Shown: positions 39,701-47,328 of the stretch, piece by piece
Position numbering within the stretch: position 1 is the stretch's first letter
Layout of the letters: each line of letters opens with the position of its first letter
Assembly: GCF_030056735.1 (NCBI RefSeq)
Contig: NZ_JASHKN010000001.1
Location: forward strand, 372,001 to 436,000
Length of the DNA: 64,000 nt
Source of the DNA: Rhodococcus sp. IEGM 1409
GTDB taxonomy: Bacteria; Actinomycetota; Actinomycetes; Mycobacteriales; Mycobacteriaceae
Direction: 5' to 3'
Notes under the pieces: generated by a model
What the model was told of the DNA's origin: nothing
The model's database searches: none
What the model saw: only the letters and a program-made list of their open reading frames with translations
Position numbers and translations under genes: made by a program

Positions 39701-39925
39701 CGACGTTCCTCCCCGACATATACGTCCCACCTGCGGAAACTGCAGCGGACTCACCGTGCCTATCGCAGCGGACAGACCCTCGTTACATTTCCGGCAAACA
39801 TGTATCCGCCCAAGGATCATCCCTCACTTGGAAGCTCAACGGTCCAGATCAGCGGTCGCAATCGTATGAAACGGCGCACACTCAGACCGAATCTTCGCAA
39901 TTCGGGCAGGCCCTGAAAATGCAGG

Positions 39926-39957
39926 AAGGGTCGTTCAACTTTCGTTGAAAGACCCTT
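39926..39957 (-). terminator. tRNA-Ala terminator
   Basis: AAGGGTC-G-TTCAAC pairs with GTTGAA-A-GACCCTT (one G/A mismatch, TTTC loop), 16 nt beyond the tRNA 3' end. Confidence 0.7.
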
Positions 39958-39972
39958 TTTCCTGGTACTTCT

Positions 39973-40048
39973 TGGTGGAGCTGAGGGGAATCGAACCCCT
40001 GACCTCTTCGATGCGAACGAAGCGCGCTACCAACTGCGCCACAGCCCC
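39973..40048 (-). tRNA. tRNA-Ala (anticodon CGC)
   Basis: Full cloverleaf on the minus strand. The acceptor GGGGCTG pairs with CAGCTCC and contains the G3-U70 wobble that specifies alanine. D arm GCGC-AGTTGGTA-GCGC, anticodon stem CTTCG/CGAAG with loop TTCGCAT (anticodon CGC), T arm AGGGG-TTCGAAT-CCCCT. The 3' CCA is encoded. It reads GCG codons. There is no integrase or partial duplicate nearby, so no sign of use as an integration site. Confidence 0.97.
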
Positions 40049-40150
40049 GTGCCACCGCCTCAGCGGTGCTCGGCAACTCTAACAGGAACTATTACTCCCG
40101 CTGGAATCACCCGACACGAACTTTCGGCCCAACAAGATCGACCCAGAAGA

Positions 40151-40885
40151 TCACTGACCGGATGCGCGACGCATCTCGGTGTGCCTGACCTCTTCTTCGT
40201 AGTGGTCCAAGTGATCGAACACCGGATCTTCGTCGTCGACCTCGAGGACAACCGCTCCGGGCCGACGCAGTCGCGCAGGAATCAGTCGCAACTCTTCGTC
40301 GGTGTGCGATTCAACCCCGAGTCGCGATCGGTTGAGGCGTTCGGTGCGACGGCGGCGAATCTCCTGCTCGATCCGAACCTGCCGACGCAAGTACGCCATG
40401 TACCCGCCGAGGCCGCACACGGTCAGCGCAAACAACCACCACACCATCGGCGAGATGATCAATGCGAGAGCGCCCGAAAGAATTGCGACGAACGCAAGTC
40501 CCAGCAATGTCCGCTGACGGAAGGCATACCGCGCCTCCCGTGCGATGGCATCCGCTTCGGGGTCGAACCCGCCTCGGCCGCGCCTGACGGGAACAAATTC
40601 TCCCACCGGTGCACGACCGCCGGCGTAATCGTCTTCTGCGTGAGTGTCCATCTGGTCCTCCGCGTCGTAGCTGCTGCGCACTGGTTCTGGTTGCCAGTTC
40701 GGATCGCTTCGATGTCCTGCTGCCGGCCCGCGCTGAACAGGGTTGCTGTCGCCGCGGTGGAGTACTCGAGTCGCGAGCGCCGCGTCACTCGTCTGCCGGA
40801 TCCTGGGACGCTTGTTGACAAGCATCGGCACCAGGACGAACAGCCACACGGCCACCAGCCCGATCCACACGAATGAGCTAGGCAT
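40151..40885 (-). CDS. glpR: Divisome membrane protein GlpR/SepX
   Basis: 244 residues. N-terminal helix (SSFVWIGLVAVWLFVLVPML) then KRPRIR, a long disordered cytoplasmic loop, two more helices (about 125-165) and a charged cytoplasmic tail. This is the layout of Rv0996/GlpR in Corynebacteriales and SepX in Streptomyces. In Corynebacterium GlpR is the membrane receptor of the gephyrin-like protein Glp and links FtsZ to polar growth. The Glp homologue lies two genes upstream on the same strand. 270 nt of AT-rich sequence precede it (40886-41152). Confidence 0.85.
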   Translation of the reverse strand: MPSSFVWIGLVAVWLFVLVPMLVNKRPRIRQTSDAALATRVLHRGDSNPVQRGPAAGHRSDPNWQPEPVRSSYDAEDQMDTHAEDDYAGGRAPVGEFVPVRRGRGGFDPEADAIAREARYAFRQRTLLGLAFVAILSGALALIISPMVWWLFALTVCGLGGYMAYLRRQVRIEQEIRRRRTERLNRSRLGVESHTDEELRLIPARLRRPGAVVLEVDDEDPVFDHLDHYEEEVRHTEMRRASGQ

Positions 40886-41152
40886 GCCGCGGCCTCCTCC
40901 CGATCACCTACCAGCACCTATGCCAGCCGTTGACGAGTCAAGGTTAACGGCCGACGCCCTCGCATCGTTGCCGACGCGCCGAACCCCACCATACTCATGT
41001 GTCACACGCGTACCGAACTGAACTTCCGGTTCAGTCCCAAAAGTCTCAAGTTCTAGTTGAATCAAATATCACAATTTTCCGACCAAAAGTAGGACTACTC
41101 AGCGGTAACTGCTGTTTAGCTCGCGTTTCTCACGCTCTTGACGCCGTCTTCG

Positions 41153-41791
41153 TCACACCCACGAAGCGCGTCCGGACCGCACCAATCTGTCGACGACGGT
41201 GGTGGGTACTTCCTCGATGGTCATTCCGACCAGAAGATGATCGCGCCATTGGCCGTCGACATCGAGATAGCGCTTGAGGAGACCTTCCTCCCGGAACCCC
41301 ACATTTCGTAGGACTGCGCGACTCGAAGCGTTCTCCGGGCGAACAGTGGCCTCCACTCGATGCAGACCGACCTTCGAGAATGCGTGATCGAGTGTGAGCG
41401 CAACGGCCGCTGTGGCAACGCCCCCACCGGTGACGTGCGAGGCGACCCAATAGCCCACCCAGGCGGACCGCAGAGCGCCGCGCACCACATTTCCGATGGT
41501 CACCTGCCCGCAGTACTTCCCGTCGAGTTCGATCACCAGGGGAAGGATCCTGCCCTTGCGCGCTTCGGAGCGAAGATTTCCGCACAGGGACGGCCAGACA
41601 GTCATGTGGTGGCGAGCATCCCATGGCGATTCTCCGGTGGGCTCCCACGGCTCGAGGTGCTCGCGATCGCGAATTCGGAGGCGACTCCACACAGCAGCGT
41701 CACGAAGTTTGACGGGGCGGACGGTCACCACTCCCGCGGGCACTCGCAGCGGGCCGAGATCTTCCGGCCATCCTGGATGGACTGACATCAC
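41153..41791 (-). CDS. rimJ: GNAT-family acetyltransferase, RimJ type
   Basis: 212 residues. GNAT_3/RimJ-like: N-terminal beta strand VRPVKLRDAAVWSRLRIRD, acetyl-CoA region VGYWVASHVTGGGVATAAVALTLDHAF split near residues 123-149, and ENASSRAVLRNVGFREEGLLKRYL, the typical C-terminal RimJ/RimL motif. Family members acetylate N-terminal residues of ribosomal proteins such as S5. It stands between glpR and glp as Rv0995 does in M. tuberculosis. Confidence 0.9.
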   Translation of the reverse strand: MMSVHPGWPEDLGPLRVPAGVVTVRPVKLRDAAVWSRLRIRDREHLEPWEPTGESPWDARHHMTVWPSLCGNLRSEARKGRILPLVIELDGKYCGQVTIGNVVRGALRSAWVGYWVASHVTGGGVATAAVALTLDHAFSKVGLHRVEATVRPENASSRAVLRNVGFREEGLLKRYLDVDGQWRDHLLVGMTIEEVPTTVVDRLVRSGRASWV

Positions 41792-41809
41792 ACCCCACTC
41801 GGGTCGGCG

Positions 41810-43069
41810 TTACCCACGTTGGGCGAGAAAGGCTACGTCGACTTCTTCACCGATGTGCACTTCGGTGACGTCTCGATCGACAAGAACCAGGCAATTGGCT
41901 TCCGCCAAGGTCGCGAGGAGATGTGAGGACGCGCCGGGTGCACCGCCGAGGGCCTGCACCAGGTACTCACCCGTCGCTTCGTCACGCATCAGCTGACCAC
42001 GCAGGAAACCCTTGCGATCGGCAATCGACGTGATCGTTCCCACCGTGCGCGCCTTCACTACTCGTCGCAGCGGTTGGCGGCGTCCCAGCGCGATTCTGAT
42101 CAGCGGGCGAACCATGACTTCGAATACCACCAGTGCGCTGACCGGGTTGGACGGCAGGAGGAAGGTCGGGACCTCGTCGCGTCCCAGCTGGCCGAAGCCT
42201 TGGACTGATCCCGGATGCATGGCAACGCGCTCGACTTCGAGTGTCCCCAGATCGGCCAGCGCCTCACGAACTTCGTCGGACGCTCCGCCGCCCACTGCAC
42301 CGGCGATGACAACGATTTCCGAGCGAATCAGCTGACCCTCGACTACTTCACGAAGACGACGCGAGTCGTTGCCTGCGATTCCCACGCGGTTGACGTCGGC
42401 ACCAGCATCGCGCGCCGCGGCGGCGAGAGCATACGAATTGACGTCGTAGACCTGACCAGGCCCCGGCGTGCGATCCACGTCGACGAGCTCTCCACCGACA
42501 CTGATGACGGAGAGGCGCGGACGCGGATGGACGAGCACTTTGTCGCGGCCGACCGCGGCAAGCAACCCGACCTGTGCGGCTCCGATGATGGTGCCTGCTC
42601 GAACGGCGACATCACCCGGTTGGACGTCGTCACCTGCACGGCGAACGTAATCGCCCGAACGCACCGGCTCGAAGATCCGAACGCGAGCGCGACCACCGTC
42701 GGTGTTCTCGAGCGGAAGAACTGCGTCGGCCAGCGTGGGCAACGGCGCGCCGGTGTCGACTCGGACGGCCTGACGCGGTTGCAGCCGGATCGGTTGGCGT
42801 GAGCCCGCCGTCACCTCGCCGACCACCGGCAAGCTGAGGTCCGTGGGCTCGCCGTCCTCGCCTCGGAGATCGGCTCCCGCGCCGGCGACATCGACACTGC
42901 GAACCGCGTAACCGTCGATGGCAGCTTGATCGAATCCTGGCAATGGGCGTTCGGTCACCACTTCCTCGGCACACAGCAGTCCCTGCGCCTCAGAGATGGC
43001 GACCCGAACCGGACGGGGTGCCACTGCAGCAGCGGTAACCCTGGTCTGCTGCTCCTCAACCGACCGCAT
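41810..43069 (-). CDS. glp: Gephyrin-like protein Glp (MoeA family)
   Basis: 419 residues with MoeA domain order: domain 3 (PGFDQAAIDGYAVRS), the MogA-like domain and a C-terminal beta domain. Where MoeA enzymes usually have GGVSVGDYD, this reads AGAVGGGASDEV, so the metal-insertion loop is altered. Homologous to Rv0994 and Corynebacterium Glp, which binds the FtsZ C-terminus and the receptor GlpR. Whether it still makes molybdenum cofactor is open. 18 nt before rimJ. Confidence 0.85.
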   Translation of the reverse strand: MRSVEEQQTRVTAAAVAPRPVRVAISEAQGLLCAEEVVTERPLPGFDQAAIDGYAVRSVDVAGAGADLRGEDGEPTDLSLPVVGEVTAGSRQPIRLQPRQAVRVDTGAPLPTLADAVLPLENTDGGRARVRIFEPVRSGDYVRRAGDDVQPGDVAVRAGTIIGAAQVGLLAAVGRDKVLVHPRPRLSVISVGGELVDVDRTPGPGQVYDVNSYALAAAARDAGADVNRVGIAGNDSRRLREVVEGQLIRSEIVVIAGAVGGGASDEVREALADLGTLEVERVAMHPGSVQGFGQLGRDEVPTFLLPSNPVSALVVFEVMVRPLIRIALGRRQPLRRVVKARTVGTITSIADRKGFLRGQLMRDEATGEYLVQALGGAPGASSHLLATLAEANCLVLVDRDVTEVHIGEEVDVAFLAQRG

Positions 43070-43193
43070 CTGGTCCGCGTCCTCCTGTGTCTGGAAATTC
43101 GGTGATATCCGTCAGCTCATGATGCCTGCCTTCGAAAAAGGACAAGCACATTGATACTGCGTTATCGGGCGATCAACCACCGTGGCGACACGC

Positions 43194-44105
43194 TCAGCGG
43201 TCGAGCCGATCCGCGAGCCACTTGCGCAAGGACGGGCCGTAGTCGTCACTGTCGAGCGCCAGGTCAACCGAAGCGCGGAGGTACCCGCCGGGGTTGCCCA
43301 GGTCATGACGTGTTCCGCGGTGCACAACCACATGAACCGGATGGCCCTCGGAAATCAGGAGCGCGATGGCGTCGGTGAGTTGCAACTCACCGCCGGCTCC
43401 CGGCTTGATGCGACGAAGTGCGTCGAAGATCGCACGGTCGAGCAGGTAGCGACCCGCCGCGGCAAAGGTCGACGGGGCATCCTCCACAGCCGGTTTCTCG
43501 ACCATGCCGACGACCTTGAGTACATCGGGATTGACCGCGTCGGGAACGATCTCGACGTCGAAGACGCCGTAAGCACTGACCGCATCTTTGGGGACGTCGA
43601 TTGCACAGAGAACCGACCCTCCGCGCTTGGCCCGAACTCGCGCCATGATCTCCAGAACTCCACGCGGTAGTACGAGATCGTCGGGCAGAAGGACCGCGAT
43701 GGCATCCTCGTCGTCGTCGAGAACCGACTCGACACAACCGACTGCATGCCCGAGCCCGAGGGGCTGTTCCTGAATCACGGAATCGACTTCGAGCAAACCG
43801 GGCGCTTTGCGCACCTTTGCCAGGGCAGCAAGTTTTCCGCTTGCTTCCAGCTTGCTTTCGAGCACGAGATCCTCGACGAAGTGAGCAACGACTCCGTCTT
43901 TGCCCGGGGACGTCACGATGACGAGCCGCTCGGCTCCCGAGTCCGCGGCTTCACCTGCCACCAGTTCGATACCCGGTGTGTCCACGACCGGCAGCAATTC
44001 TTTCGGAACCGTCTTGGTGGCAGGCAGGAAACGCGTACCAAGCCCGGCTGCGGGAACCACGGCCGTACGGAAGGCCCTCGTGCTGCTAGCGACAACGTCT
44101 GTCAT
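43194..44105 (-). CDS. galU: UTP--glucose-1-phosphate uridylyltransferase
   Basis: 303 residues. Nucleotidyltransferase motif VVPAAGLGTRFLPATKTVPK followed by ELLPVVDTPGIE, plus HFVEDLVLESKLEASGK. It makes UDP-glucose for trehalose, glycogen and cell-wall glycans. Divergent from the 5-FCL gene with 59 nt between starts; upstream of glp on the same strand, separated by 124 nt. Confidence 0.96.
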   Translation of the reverse strand: MTDVVASSTRAFRTAVVPAAGLGTRFLPATKTVPKELLPVVDTPGIELVAGEAADSGAERLVIVTSPGKDGVVAHFVEDLVLESKLEASGKLAALAKVRKAPGLLEVDSVIQEQPLGLGHAVGCVESVLDDDEDAIAVLLPDDLVLPRGVLEIMARVRAKRGGSVLCAIDVPKDAVSAYGVFDVEIVPDAVNPDVLKVVGMVEKPAVEDAPSTFAAAGRYLLDRAIFDALRRIKPGAGGELQLTDAIALLISEGHPVHVVVHRGTRHDLGNPGGYLRASVDLALDSDDYGPSLRKWLADRLDR

Positions 44106-44164
44106 GCCAACACCTTAGCCGCCGCTTGTTACCGCTCGGTCAGCAAGACGAATATCGTTGCGGG

Positions 44165-44743
44165 GTGACACCTCGGACGAAAGCGCAATGGCGACAAATC
44201 GCACTCGCAGCCCGTGAAGCAGTCTCGGAGCACACTCGAAACACGGAAACTGCGGCGTTGATCACGCACCTACGTTCGGTGATCGTCGAAGGGTCAACAG
44301 TGTGTGCGTACGTCCCCACTCGCACCGAACCCGGATCCACCGACTTGCTCGACGCCGTTGCCGAGATCGCCCAGCGTGTACTACTTCCGATCACCGGGGA
44401 GCCCGGACCGTTGTCCTGGGTGCAGTACAGCGGCGCCGACGGTTTGCGCCCGGCGAAGTACGGAATTCGGGAGCCCGTCGGACCCGTCCTGCCACCGGAA
44501 ACCCTGTCCGAGGTGGAATGCATGCTGATCCCTGCACTTGCGGTGGACTTTCGCGGAACACGCCTCGGCCGTGGCGCAGGCTTCTACGACCGCACGCTCG
44601 GGTCGGTCGGCCTGCAGACTCGGTTGGTGGCCCTCGTCAGGGACTCCGAACTCGTCGAGACCTTGCCGGCAGACGACCACGACATTCCCATGGGCTGGGC
44701 ATTGACGCCGGGCGGCGGCCTCACACGGCTTCAACACCAGTGA
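44165..44743 (+). CDS. 5-formyltetrahydrofolate cyclo-ligase
   Basis: 192 residues from GTG 44165 (VTPRTKAQWRQIALAAR). Converts 5-formyl-THF to 5,10-methenyl-THF with ATP. Motifs: PTRTEPGS, an acidic ALAVDFRGTRLGRGAGFYDR loop that binds ATP-Mg, and a C-terminal DIPMGWALTPGG. Homologue of Rv0992c; followed by the CIRCE-controlled gene. Confidence 0.94.
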   Translation: MTPRTKAQWRQIALAAREAVSEHTRNTETAALITHLRSVIVEGSTVCAYVPTRTEPGSTDLLDAVAEIAQRVLLPITGEPGPLSWVQYSGADGLRPAKYGIREPVGPVLPPETLSEVECMLIPALAVDFRGTRLGRGAGFYDRTLGSVGLQTRLVALVRDSELVETLPADDHDIPMGWALTPGGGLTRLQHQ

Positions 44744-44774
44744 TCTGGGGGGAATAGATCCCTGATTAGCACTG

Positions 44775-44801
44775 TTGGCACTGTCACTTGTAGAGTGCTA
44801 A
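44775..44801 (+). promoter_or_regulatory. CIRCE element (HrcA operator)
   Basis: TTGGCACTG, nine nt, GAGTGCTAA. The right arm is a perfect CIRCE half-site and the left arm agrees at 7 of 9 positions with TTAGCACTC; the spacer is exactly 9 nt. An extra TTAGCACTG half-site lies at 44766-44774. It overlaps the likely promoter of the next gene, 55 nt upstream of its start. HrcA control is inferred. Confidence 0.85.
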
Positions 44802-44855
44802 AGGCTGCGGTGTAAATACGCGGCTGCTCGAACATCACAGTGCGGAGGAAGCCCG

Positions 44856-45167
44856 GTGCCCACCTACTCATACGCATGTACGGAATGTGACAACCGTTTC
44901 GACATCGTCCAGTCCTTCAGCGAAGATTCGCTGACGGTCTGCCCAGCCTGCTCAGGCAAGCTCCGCAAGCTGTTCAACTCTGTTGGCATCGTGTTCAAGG
45001 GCAGCGGCTTCTACCGCACCGACAGCCGCGGCGGCTCCGGAACAGCGAGCGAGCCTGCCAAGAGTGATTCGGCACCCGCCGCGAAGTCCGAGTCCAAGTC
45101 GGATTCCTCTTCGACCTCGAGTTCGTCGACCAGCACGCCGGCGCCCGCGAAGGCTGCCGCAAGCTGA
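44856..45167 (+). CDS. ruc: FmdB-type zinc-ribbon protein, Ruc-like redox-regulated chaperone
   Basis: 103 residues from GTG 44856, with GGAGGAA 5 nt upstream. N-terminal zinc ribbon (YACTECD and VCPACSG, two CxxC pairs) followed by a disordered Ser/Lys/Pro tail from about residue 55. It has the size and context of Rv0991c, described as a chaperone that is activated by oxidation of its zinc-binding cysteines. The CIRCE element upstream agrees with heat-shock control. Ends at a 15-bp terminator. Confidence 0.87.
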   Translation: MPTYSYACTECDNRFDIVQSFSEDSLTVCPACSGKLRKLFNSVGIVFKGSGFYRTDSRGGSGTASEPAKSDSAPAAKSESKSDSSSTSSSSTSTPAPAKAAAS

Positions 45168-45202
45168 TTTCCACAACCTCCGGGTTGTCCACAGGTTCAC
45201 AT

Positions 45203-45237
45203 CGTTAGGGCCGGAAGCACCGCTTCCGGCCCTAACG
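45203..45237 (+). terminator. Terminator after ruc
   Basis: A 15-bp perfect stem, CGTTAGGGCCGGAAG / CTTCCGGCCCTAACG, loop CACCG. It ends 7 nt before the next start codon. Confidence 0.85.
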
Positions 45238-45244
45238 TGCATGA

Positions 45245-45976
45245 ATGCCGTCAGTACGCTCTCGTTCGCCGAGGCGCTCCAATCCATTGCGCGCCCAGCT
45301 CGATCTCACGCCGAACACCTTCGATCGCGTCGTCGAACTGACACGCGGCACACGATTGCGCTCGGCGACCATCCGCAAGATCGCAGCCGTTGTCCTGGCC
45401 GCACTCGGCGTTGTTCTTTTCTTTCGAGGCGATCCCGCGACCGACACCGTCGCCGTAGTTGTCTCGAGTCGCGATCTCACTCCGGGGCGTGTGATCGCGG
45501 ATTCGGATGTCGAGATCCGCGAGATCGACTCGAATCACCTTCCCGAAGGAGTTGTCTCCAATACTGACCTGGTAGTCGGGAGAACCGTTGCCGGCCCGAT
45601 TCGCTCCGGAGAAACCGTCACCGACGTCCGCGTTCTCAGCCCACGGCTGGCCGGGTTGTCGGTAGGAACCGACGACGCCCGCATCGTTCCCGTTCGACTC
45701 GCCGATGCGGCCGTTGCAGACATCTTGCGCAGCGGCGATGTCGTCGACGTCCTGACTGTCGGCCCAGACACACCCCACCCCGACACACCCAACGAATCAA
45801 TTGCCGACAAGGCCCCGCAGATTCTTGCCGCGGGGGCGGTCGTCGCGCTGGTCACCACGTCGGAAAGTACACGTAACCAGCAGGAACAGGTGATTCTGCT
45901 GGCTCTGCCGACACCGGCAGCCAACGTCGTAGCCGCGGCGTCCCTGTCCAATGCGATCACCGTGACATTCCGCTGA
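45245..45976 (+). CDS. SAF-domain membrane protein (CpaB/RcpC-like)
   Basis: 243 residues. A basic cytoplasmic N-terminus (SRSPRRSNPLRAQLDL), one membrane helix (IRKIAAVVLAALGVVLFF), then an SAF domain (VVVSSRDLTPGRVIADSDVE) as in CpaB/RcpC pilus proteins, and a VPVRLADAAVADILRSGDVV segment. No pilus genes accompany it; Rv0990c occupies the same place in M. tuberculosis. Probably a periplasmic envelope protein; role unknown. Confidence 0.82.
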   Translation: MPSVRSRSPRRSNPLRAQLDLTPNTFDRVVELTRGTRLRSATIRKIAAVVLAALGVVLFFRGDPATDTVAVVVSSRDLTPGRVIADSDVEIREIDSNHLPEGVVSNTDLVVGRTVAGPIRSGETVTDVRVLSPRLAGLSVGTDDARIVPVRLADAAVADILRSGDVVDVLTVGPDTPHPDTPNESIADKAPQILAAGAVVALVTTSESTRNQQEQVILLALPTPAANVVAAASLSNAITVTFR

Positions 45977-46075
45977 CCACACAAAGCCGCCGAAGCTCCT
46001 CTAGGATTTTTCCAGTCGGTTCGGTATCAACGGACCATCTGGCACTTGCCATCGGAGACTCGAGGGGACACCGAC

Positions 46076-46498
46076 ATGCTCAAGGGATTCAAGGATTTCC
46101 TGCTTCGCGGAAACGTGCTCGACCTGGCCGTCGCAGTGGTCATCGGCGCAGCCTTCACCGCCATCGTCACGGCATTCACCAGCAACATCATCAACCCACT
46201 CATCGCTTCGATCGGCGGCGGCAACGAATACGGGTGGGGCATTCAGCTGACGGGTGACACCTCTGAGACGTTCCTGAACTTCGGCGCAGTGGTCACCGCG
46301 ATCATCAACTTCGTCATCATCGCAGCGGTCGTTTACTTCGTGCTCATCGTTCCCGCGAATGCGGCGAAGAAGAAGTTCGTCTCCGAGCCCGAGGACAAGG
46401 AAGCCAGCGAAACCGATCTGCTCATCCAGATCCGCGACATCCTCTCTGCCAATGCCAGTGGCGCCGACACGGGAGCGCACGCCAAGACCCTCGAATAG
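46076..46498 (+). CDS. mscL: Large-conductance mechanosensitive channel MscL
   Basis: 140 residues from ATG 46076 (MLKGFKDFLLRGNVLDLAVA), preceded by GAGGGG. Two membrane helices with the pore-lining VVIGAAFTAIVTAF and a C-terminal helix. Opens on hypo-osmotic stretch to release solutes. An upstream in-frame ATG at 46046 adds ten residues not found in the family. Followed by a hairpin. Confidence 0.96.
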   Translation: MLKGFKDFLLRGNVLDLAVAVVIGAAFTAIVTAFTSNIINPLIASIGGGNEYGWGIQLTGDTSETFLNFGAVVTAIINFVIIAAVVYFVLIVPANAAKKKFVSEPEDKEASETDLLIQIRDILSANASGADTGAHAKTLE

Positions 46499-46514
46499 GC
46501 AGTGCCCACAGAAC

Positions 46515-46552
46515 AAATCAGGCCCTCGGACATTGTGTCCGGGGCCTGATTT
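46515..46552. terminator. Terminator between mscL and the small gene
   Basis: AAATCAGGCCC-T-CGGACA pairs with TGTCCGGGGCCTGATTT (one bulge, TTG loop), with a U-tract on both strands. Confidence 0.82.
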
Positions 46553-46567
46553 CAGCTGCGGATCTTG

Positions 46568-46744
46568 TCACCCACCGTGGTGCGGGGGCCGCTGGCTGCG
46601 CAACCAATCGTCGTCCGAGGATCGCGATGATCCTTCCGGACCCCGCTCGTCCGACGTCGTCTCGGGAAAGACGTCCCCGAAGATGCGCGCCAGGCGCTTC
46701 TTGTCGACTGGCGGCTTCTTCGGGGTATCTGGCTGCTCAGGCAA
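46568..46744 (-). CDS. Conserved-looking 58-residue protein downstream of moaB2
   Basis: Starts with TTG at 46744, 6 nt after the moaB2 stop and in the same frame as moaB2. The product has three parts: a Pro/Lys-rich start (PEQPDTPKKPPVDKK), a core RLARIFGDVFPETTSDER and an ending DDDWLRSQRPPHHGG. The core and PPHHG ending recall small proteins I remember from other Corynebacteriales. GAGGG lies about 10 nt before the TTG. Being in frame with moaB2 across a TGA, it could also be a C-terminal extension by readthrough. Function unknown. Confidence 0.7.
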   Translation of the reverse strand: MPEQPDTPKKPPVDKKRLARIFGDVFPETTSDERGPEGSSRSSDDDWLRSQRPPHHGG

Positions 46745-46750
46745 ACCGTC

Positions 46751-47248
46751 TCAGCCCTCGAGGCTGGACAGCTCGGCGATGACGTGGCTCGCCAATGCCG
46801 TCAGGGTTGCCATGCCGTCGCGAATTGCCGGCCTGGTCGACGCCAGGTTGGCGACCAACGTGCTGCCCGAAACCCCGACGAGGCCGCGGGACAAGCCCGC
46901 ATCGAGTGATCCGGCCGAAAGACCGGAAGCGCGAAGTGCTTCGGCAATTCCCGGGATCTCGCGATCGAGAACCTCGGCGGTCACATCGGGAGTGACGTCA
47001 CGAGGGGACACCCCGGTGCCGCCGACCGAGATGACGAGGTCGACGCCACCGATGACTGCGGTGTTGAGAGCGTTGCGAATTTCCACTTCGTCGGCGGCGA
47101 CGGCAACCGTCGCATCGACGAGAAAACCCGCTTCGTTCAGCAGCTCCGTGACCAGTGGACCGATGGAGTCGGTGTTGTCGCCGTGGGCTGTGCGATCGTC
47201 GACGATGACGACCAGAGCGCGGCCGGCCGATGTGGCTTCGAGTTCCAT
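46751..47248 (-). CDS. moaB2: MoaB/MogA-family molybdopterin adenylyltransferase-like protein
   Basis: 165 residues from ATG 47248 (MELEATSAGRALVVIVDDRT); an open frame continues to 47332 but that part runs into pepD and is not typical. MogA fold: VISVGGTGVSPRDVTPDVT and SGSTLVANL, the molybdopterin-binding motifs. Homologue of MoaB2 (Rv0984). Just downstream of pepD on the same strand, probably one operon with the small 58-residue gene. Confidence 0.92.
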   Translation of the reverse strand: MELEATSAGRALVVIVDDRTAHGDNTDSIGPLVTELLNEAGFLVDATVAVAADEVEIRNALNTAVIGGVDLVISVGGTGVSPRDVTPDVTAEVLDREIPGIAEALRASGLSAGSLDAGLSRGLVGVSGSTLVANLASTRPAIRDGMATLTALASHVIAELSSLEG

Positions 47249-47328
47249 GACACCTACCGTAGTGTCCGCTCCCGACGCTGTTGCGATCTGGCCGAAGATC
47301 GGGTCGATCGTCTGCTGATCGCCGAACA

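Noticed and set aside
39973..40048. tRNA-Ala as an integration site
   Set aside because: No integrase, no repeated tRNA 3' end and no phage genes on either side within the window.
41017..41035. ACTGAAC/GTTCAGT hairpin downstream of rimJ
   Set aside because: Over 110 nt from the gene end, 7-bp stem and no U-tract; too weak to call a terminator.
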